Shown piece after piece: positions 61,520-64,000 of a DNA stretch of 64,000 bases. Source of the stretch: CAXXHQ01 sp963665265 (GTDB lineage: Bacteria > Planctomycetota > Planctomycetia > Pirellulales > Thermoguttaceae). Both the position numbers and the translations under genes were made by a program. The first letter of the stretch is position 1; the number at the start of each line of letters is the position of its first letter. The DNA is taken from NCBI GenBank assembly GCA_963665265.2, contig OY762224.2, positions 186,001 to 250,000 of the forward strand, read 5' to 3'. The notes beneath the pieces were generated by a model. The model was given only the letters and a program-made list of their open reading frames with translations, searched no databases and was not told the origin of the DNA.

Positions 61520-62704
61520 ATGCCCAATTTAGAGACGTTTGAAAAAGAGGCCGAATCGTTGCTCCTCGAACTCTTGGCCATTCCCGGCGGAAGCGGACAA
61601 GAGAGCAAGGTCATGGACTTTATCGTCGCGCGACTGACCGAGGCCGGCGTCGAATCGTCGCAAATCACTTTCGACGACGCTCACAAGCGAAGTCCTAAAG
61701 GGGGCGAAATCGGCAATTTGGTCGTTAAGCTCCCCGGCACGAAAGCCGGTCCGCGACGCATGCTCGCCGCCCATACCGACACCGTTCCTCTCTGCGTCGG
61801 GGCGAAACCGGTCCAACGCGGCAAGTATCTCATTCCCGCCGACAAAACCACGGGACTCGGCGCCGACGATCGCGCCGGAGTGGCCGTCACCTTGAACGCC
61901 GCGTTGCACATCCTAAAAAACAAACTCCCGCACCCGCCGCTAACGTTCCTCTGGACCGTGCAGGAAGAAATCGGCCTGTACGGCGCTCGCCATGCAAAAT
62001 TGAGCCTCCTCGGCAAGCCGAAGCTCGCGTTCAATTTCGACGGCGGAGCAGCCGAGAAAATTACGATCGGCGCGACCGGCGGATACCGCATGGACATCAT
62101 CGTGCGCGGAATCGCCAGTCATGCCGGCGCCGCGCCCGAACAAGGCGTCAGCGCAATCACCATCGCCTCGCTTGCCGTCGCCGATCTATTTGCCGAAGGT
62201 TGGCTCGGCCGCGTGGAAAAAGGAAATCAATTGGGAACGAGCAACGTCGGCGTGATCCGCGGCGGCGACGCCTCGAACGTCGTCACCCCGTTGGTCGAAA
62301 TTCGAGCCGAAGCGCGAAGCCATAATCCCGCCTTCCGCGCGAAGATCGTTCGCGCCATCGAAAAGGCGTTCCATGCGGCGGCGAAAAAAGTCCGCAACGT
62401 CCGCGGCGAATCCGGCTCGGTCGAAATCGTCGGCCAACTCGATTACGAAGCGTTCCGCCTACCGAGCGACGATCCGAGCCTTGCGGCCGTCGAAAAAACA
62501 ATTCGCTCTCTAGGCGGTCAACCGGAACGCGCGATCTCGAACGGCGGATTAGACGCGAATTGGCTTTCCGAACGAGGATTGCCCACGGTCACCTTGGGCT
62601 GCGGCCAAGAGACGCCCCACACGCCGGCCGAACGGCTTTACCTGCCCGAGTTCCGCCGCGCTTGCGAAATCGCGTTGCGACTAGCGACCGGCGAGGCCGA
62701 GTAG
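61520..62704 (+). CDS. M20/M42-family metallopeptidase (tripeptidase T-like)
   Basis: A 394-residue zinc aminopeptidase-like protein. Metal ligands follow the M20 order: H in AAHTDTVP, the bridging D in GLGADDRAGVAV, the catalytic E pair in WTVQEEIGLYGARH, and D in FNFDGGAAEK, with the final H in CGQETPHTPAERLYLPEF. A dimerisation domain (MDIIVRGIASHAGAAPEQGV) is inserted at about residues 190-300. It would remove N-terminal residues from peptides in the cytoplasm. A promoter-like TTCACT-N17-TATTAT precedes it at 61468-61496. It is not in an operon with its neighbours. Confidence 0.87.
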   Translation: MPNLETFEKEAESLLLELLAIPGGSGQESKVMDFIVARLTEAGVESSQITFDDAHKRSPKGGEIGNLVVKLPGTKAGPRRMLAAHTDTVPLCVGAKPVQRGKYLIPADKTTGLGADDRAGVAVTLNAALHILKNKLPHPPLTFLWTVQEEIGLYGARHAKLSLLGKPKLAFNFDGGAAEKITIGATGGYRMDIIVRGIASHAGAAPEQGVSAITIASLAVADLFAEGWLGRVEKGNQLGTSNVGVIRGGDASNVVTPLVEIRAEARSHNPAFRAKIVRAIEKAFHAAAKKVRNVRGESGSVEIVGQLDYEAFRLPSDDPSLAAVEKTIRSLGGQPERAISNGGLDANWLSERGLPTVTLGCGQETPHTPAERLYLPEFRRACEIALRLATGEAE

Positions 62705-62854
62705 AACCGCGCGCAAACCTCGGCGTGTGCAACCACGCGCCCTATTGCCGAGATGCATCGTTCGTAAAAAAGACGCGGATCGAAATGGCCCGTTTTGGCG
62801 TCCTTTCGACGAATAATAATTTCGTGAACAAAATCGACATTAAATGGGGTCGTC

Positions 62855-63421
62855 ATGACCAGATTCGCTCTTCTCATTGGGATTATCTCCCTTTTCTTTT
62901 GCGCCCGGGCCTATTGCGAAGAGGCGAACGACAAACAAGTGACGACCGTTCTCGCAAAAGACATTCCCGATAAAGTTCAGATCATCGGGGAGCTTGGCCA
63001 ACCGCTCGGCAAGTTGACGACTATCCGCGGCAAATGGATAAAACCGAGCGGCGTTCCGAAAGACAATTCCTTGCGTTTTCAAATCACGGCCGTTAACGGA
63101 AAACGACTTGATAAGTCGGTGGAATGGCATAGAACGCAAGTCATTGCCGTATTTTCTGGAGAAAAAGGTCGCGGACCAAAGCCTGGGGAAAAATGGGACT
63201 GGCAATACGTTTACGATGGAAAGAGCCTTGCGCCTAAACCGGAGGAAAATGAAAATTGGGAAATGCAAGGGGCCGAAATTGGCGGCTTCGACATCCACGT
63301 ATGTTTGTCGACGTTAGAAGGCATGCAGCTACCTTACTACCGCAAACCTTTCTCCACCCATTTCGAATTTATCGCCGTCAAGAAGATAAATGACGATGGC
63401 AAGGCTGACTCAAAACGATGA
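62855..63421 (+). CDS. Secreted hypothetical protein of 188 residues
   Basis: A protein with a signal peptide (MTRFALLIGIISLFFCARAY, cleavage after CEE or AYC). The mature part contains VQIIGELGQPLGKLTTIRGK, WDWQYVYDGKSLAPKPE and THFEFIAVKKIND. No family is recognised. It could be a periplasmic beta-sandwich protein similar to small planctomycete DUF-type lipoproteins, but I cannot name one. Between its stop and the dapB gene, 63422-63591, nothing further is seen. Confidence 0.6.
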   Translation: MTRFALLIGIISLFFCARAYCEEANDKQVTTVLAKDIPDKVQIIGELGQPLGKLTTIRGKWIKPSGVPKDNSLRFQITAVNGKRLDKSVEWHRTQVIAVFSGEKGRGPKPGEKWDWQYVYDGKSLAPKPEENENWEMQGAEIGGFDIHVCLSTLEGMQLPYYRKPFSTHFEFIAVKKINDDGKADSKR

Positions 63422-63591
63422 ATGGCGCCGAGAGACTTGGCCTCATGCCCCACGGCGACGAAAAGAGCAAACAGGAATGTCGGCCTCTTTTAGAGCCAAT
63501 CAGAGATAAATGAAGCGATAGTTTCCAAAAGACGCACTTGCTGCCAAGCAGCCAGTGGCGCCCAAAACGTTTCGTTTAGCCTAGATAAGCT

Positions 63592-64000
63592 CTAAAAGCC
63601 CAGCACGTCTTTCATGCCGTAGAGGCCGACGGGCTTGCCGACCAAAAATTTCGCGGCCGAAAGAGCGCCCGAGGCGTAGCAATCGCGATTCGACGCGCTG
63701 ACTTTCAATTCGATTGTTTCGCCGAGCATGCCGAAAACGATCGTGTGTTCGCCGGGGTTGTCGCCGACGCGAACGGCATGATAGCCGATCTCGTTATGCG
63801 GACGACGGCCCGGCTTTCCTTCGCGGCCGTGTCGCTCTCCGGTAATCCCCATCGCGTTCTTAATGATCTCGCCGAACTTGAGCGCCGTTCCGCTCGGGGC
63901 GTCGGCCTTGTAACGATGATGCCGCTCGATGATTTCGACGTCGGCGTCTTGATCCTTCAACGCCTTGGCGGCGAGCTCGGTCAGCCGCATCGTCAAATTG
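63592..64000 (-). CDS. dapB: 4-hydroxy-tetrahydrodipicolinate reductase, C-terminal part
   Basis: The gene's 5' part lies beyond the window; 136 residues are visible. Diagnostic motifs are EIIERHHRYKADAPSGTALK (the conserved E-xx-HH-x-K-x-DAPSGTA dimer and substrate site), NEIGYHAVRVGDNPGEHTIV and SASNRDCYASGALSAAKFLV. The enzyme reduces 4-hydroxy-tetrahydrodipicolinate with NAD(P)H in lysine and diaminopimelate synthesis. The open frame continues across position 64000 (NLTMRL...), as expected for the family's GVNLxxxL region, so it is not truncated by nature. Confidence 0.93.
   Translation of the reverse strand, partial: NLTMRLTELAAKALKDQDADVEIIERHHRYKADAPSGTALKFGEIIKNAMGITGERHGREGKPGRRPHNEIGYHAVRVGDNPGEHTIVFGMLGETIELKVSASNRDCYASGALSAAKFLVGKPVGLYGMKDVLGF

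Noticed and set aside
1..64000. tRNA and rRNA genes
   Set aside because: No T-loop GGTTCGAATCC-type signature with matching acceptor stem and no rRNA-like conserved blocks were found on reading.

Overview
The window looks like a chromosomal segment of a planctomycete (Planctomycetota, probably Pirellulales-like). This is inferred from gene families, not from any search. The signs are PEP-CTERM proteins, giant T5SS/PEP-CTERM-associated repeat proteins, a zinc-ribbon/transmembrane/WD40 protein, a secretin-N-domain protein without a pore domain, a TMTC-like TPR membrane protein, and scattered REP-like palindromes. GC is moderate to high, but the intergenic stretches around the repeat genes are AT-richer. 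I saw no tRNA, rRNA, CRISPR array, prophage or complete insertion sequence.

Layout. 1-14 kb holds mutL, a TMTC-like membrane protein, a PEP-CTERM metalloprotease, a soluble histidine kinase, an AsmA-like protein, an MBL-fold hydrolase and a GH35 beta-galactosidase. 14-18 kb holds the first giant repeat protein (paralogue A). 18-30 kb holds the secretin-like protein, a Tat-exported prenyltransferase-fold protein, an orphan small-RNA candidate, an aspC-corA-DUF2007 unit, inositol-phosphate synthase and a large secreted glycosidase-like protein. 30-45 kb is an extracellular-protein island: a HAF-repeat PEP-CTERM protein, a decayed outer-membrane-protein pseudogene and three more giant paralogues (B, C, D) in tandem. 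45-64 kb is mostly housekeeping: pabB, flavin reductase, phenylacetate-CoA ligase, a WD40 protein, an ExeA-like ATPase, SppA, an ECF sigma/anti-sigma/secreted-protein operon, rlmN, an M20 peptidase and the 3' part of dapB.

Most notable. (1) At 23112-23225 a near-consensus sigma70 promoter, a perfect hairpin and a rho-independent terminator form an orphan transcript of about 80 nt that matches no gene. (2) The four giant paralogues share signal peptides, PEP-CTERM tails and a conserved promoter (TTGCAC-N17-TACAAT type) with a roughly 75-85 nt leader, so they look co-regulated and shaped by recombination. (3) G-rich repeats able to form G-quadruplexes, REP-like palindromes (one in frame inside pabB), a 114-bp element with 21-bp inverted ends and long duplicated 3' regions lie around these genes.

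Together the window suggests an organism that invests in surface and extracellular proteins (PEP-CTERM/exosortase cargo, secreted glycosidases), although no exosortase or export machinery for this cargo is encoded here.
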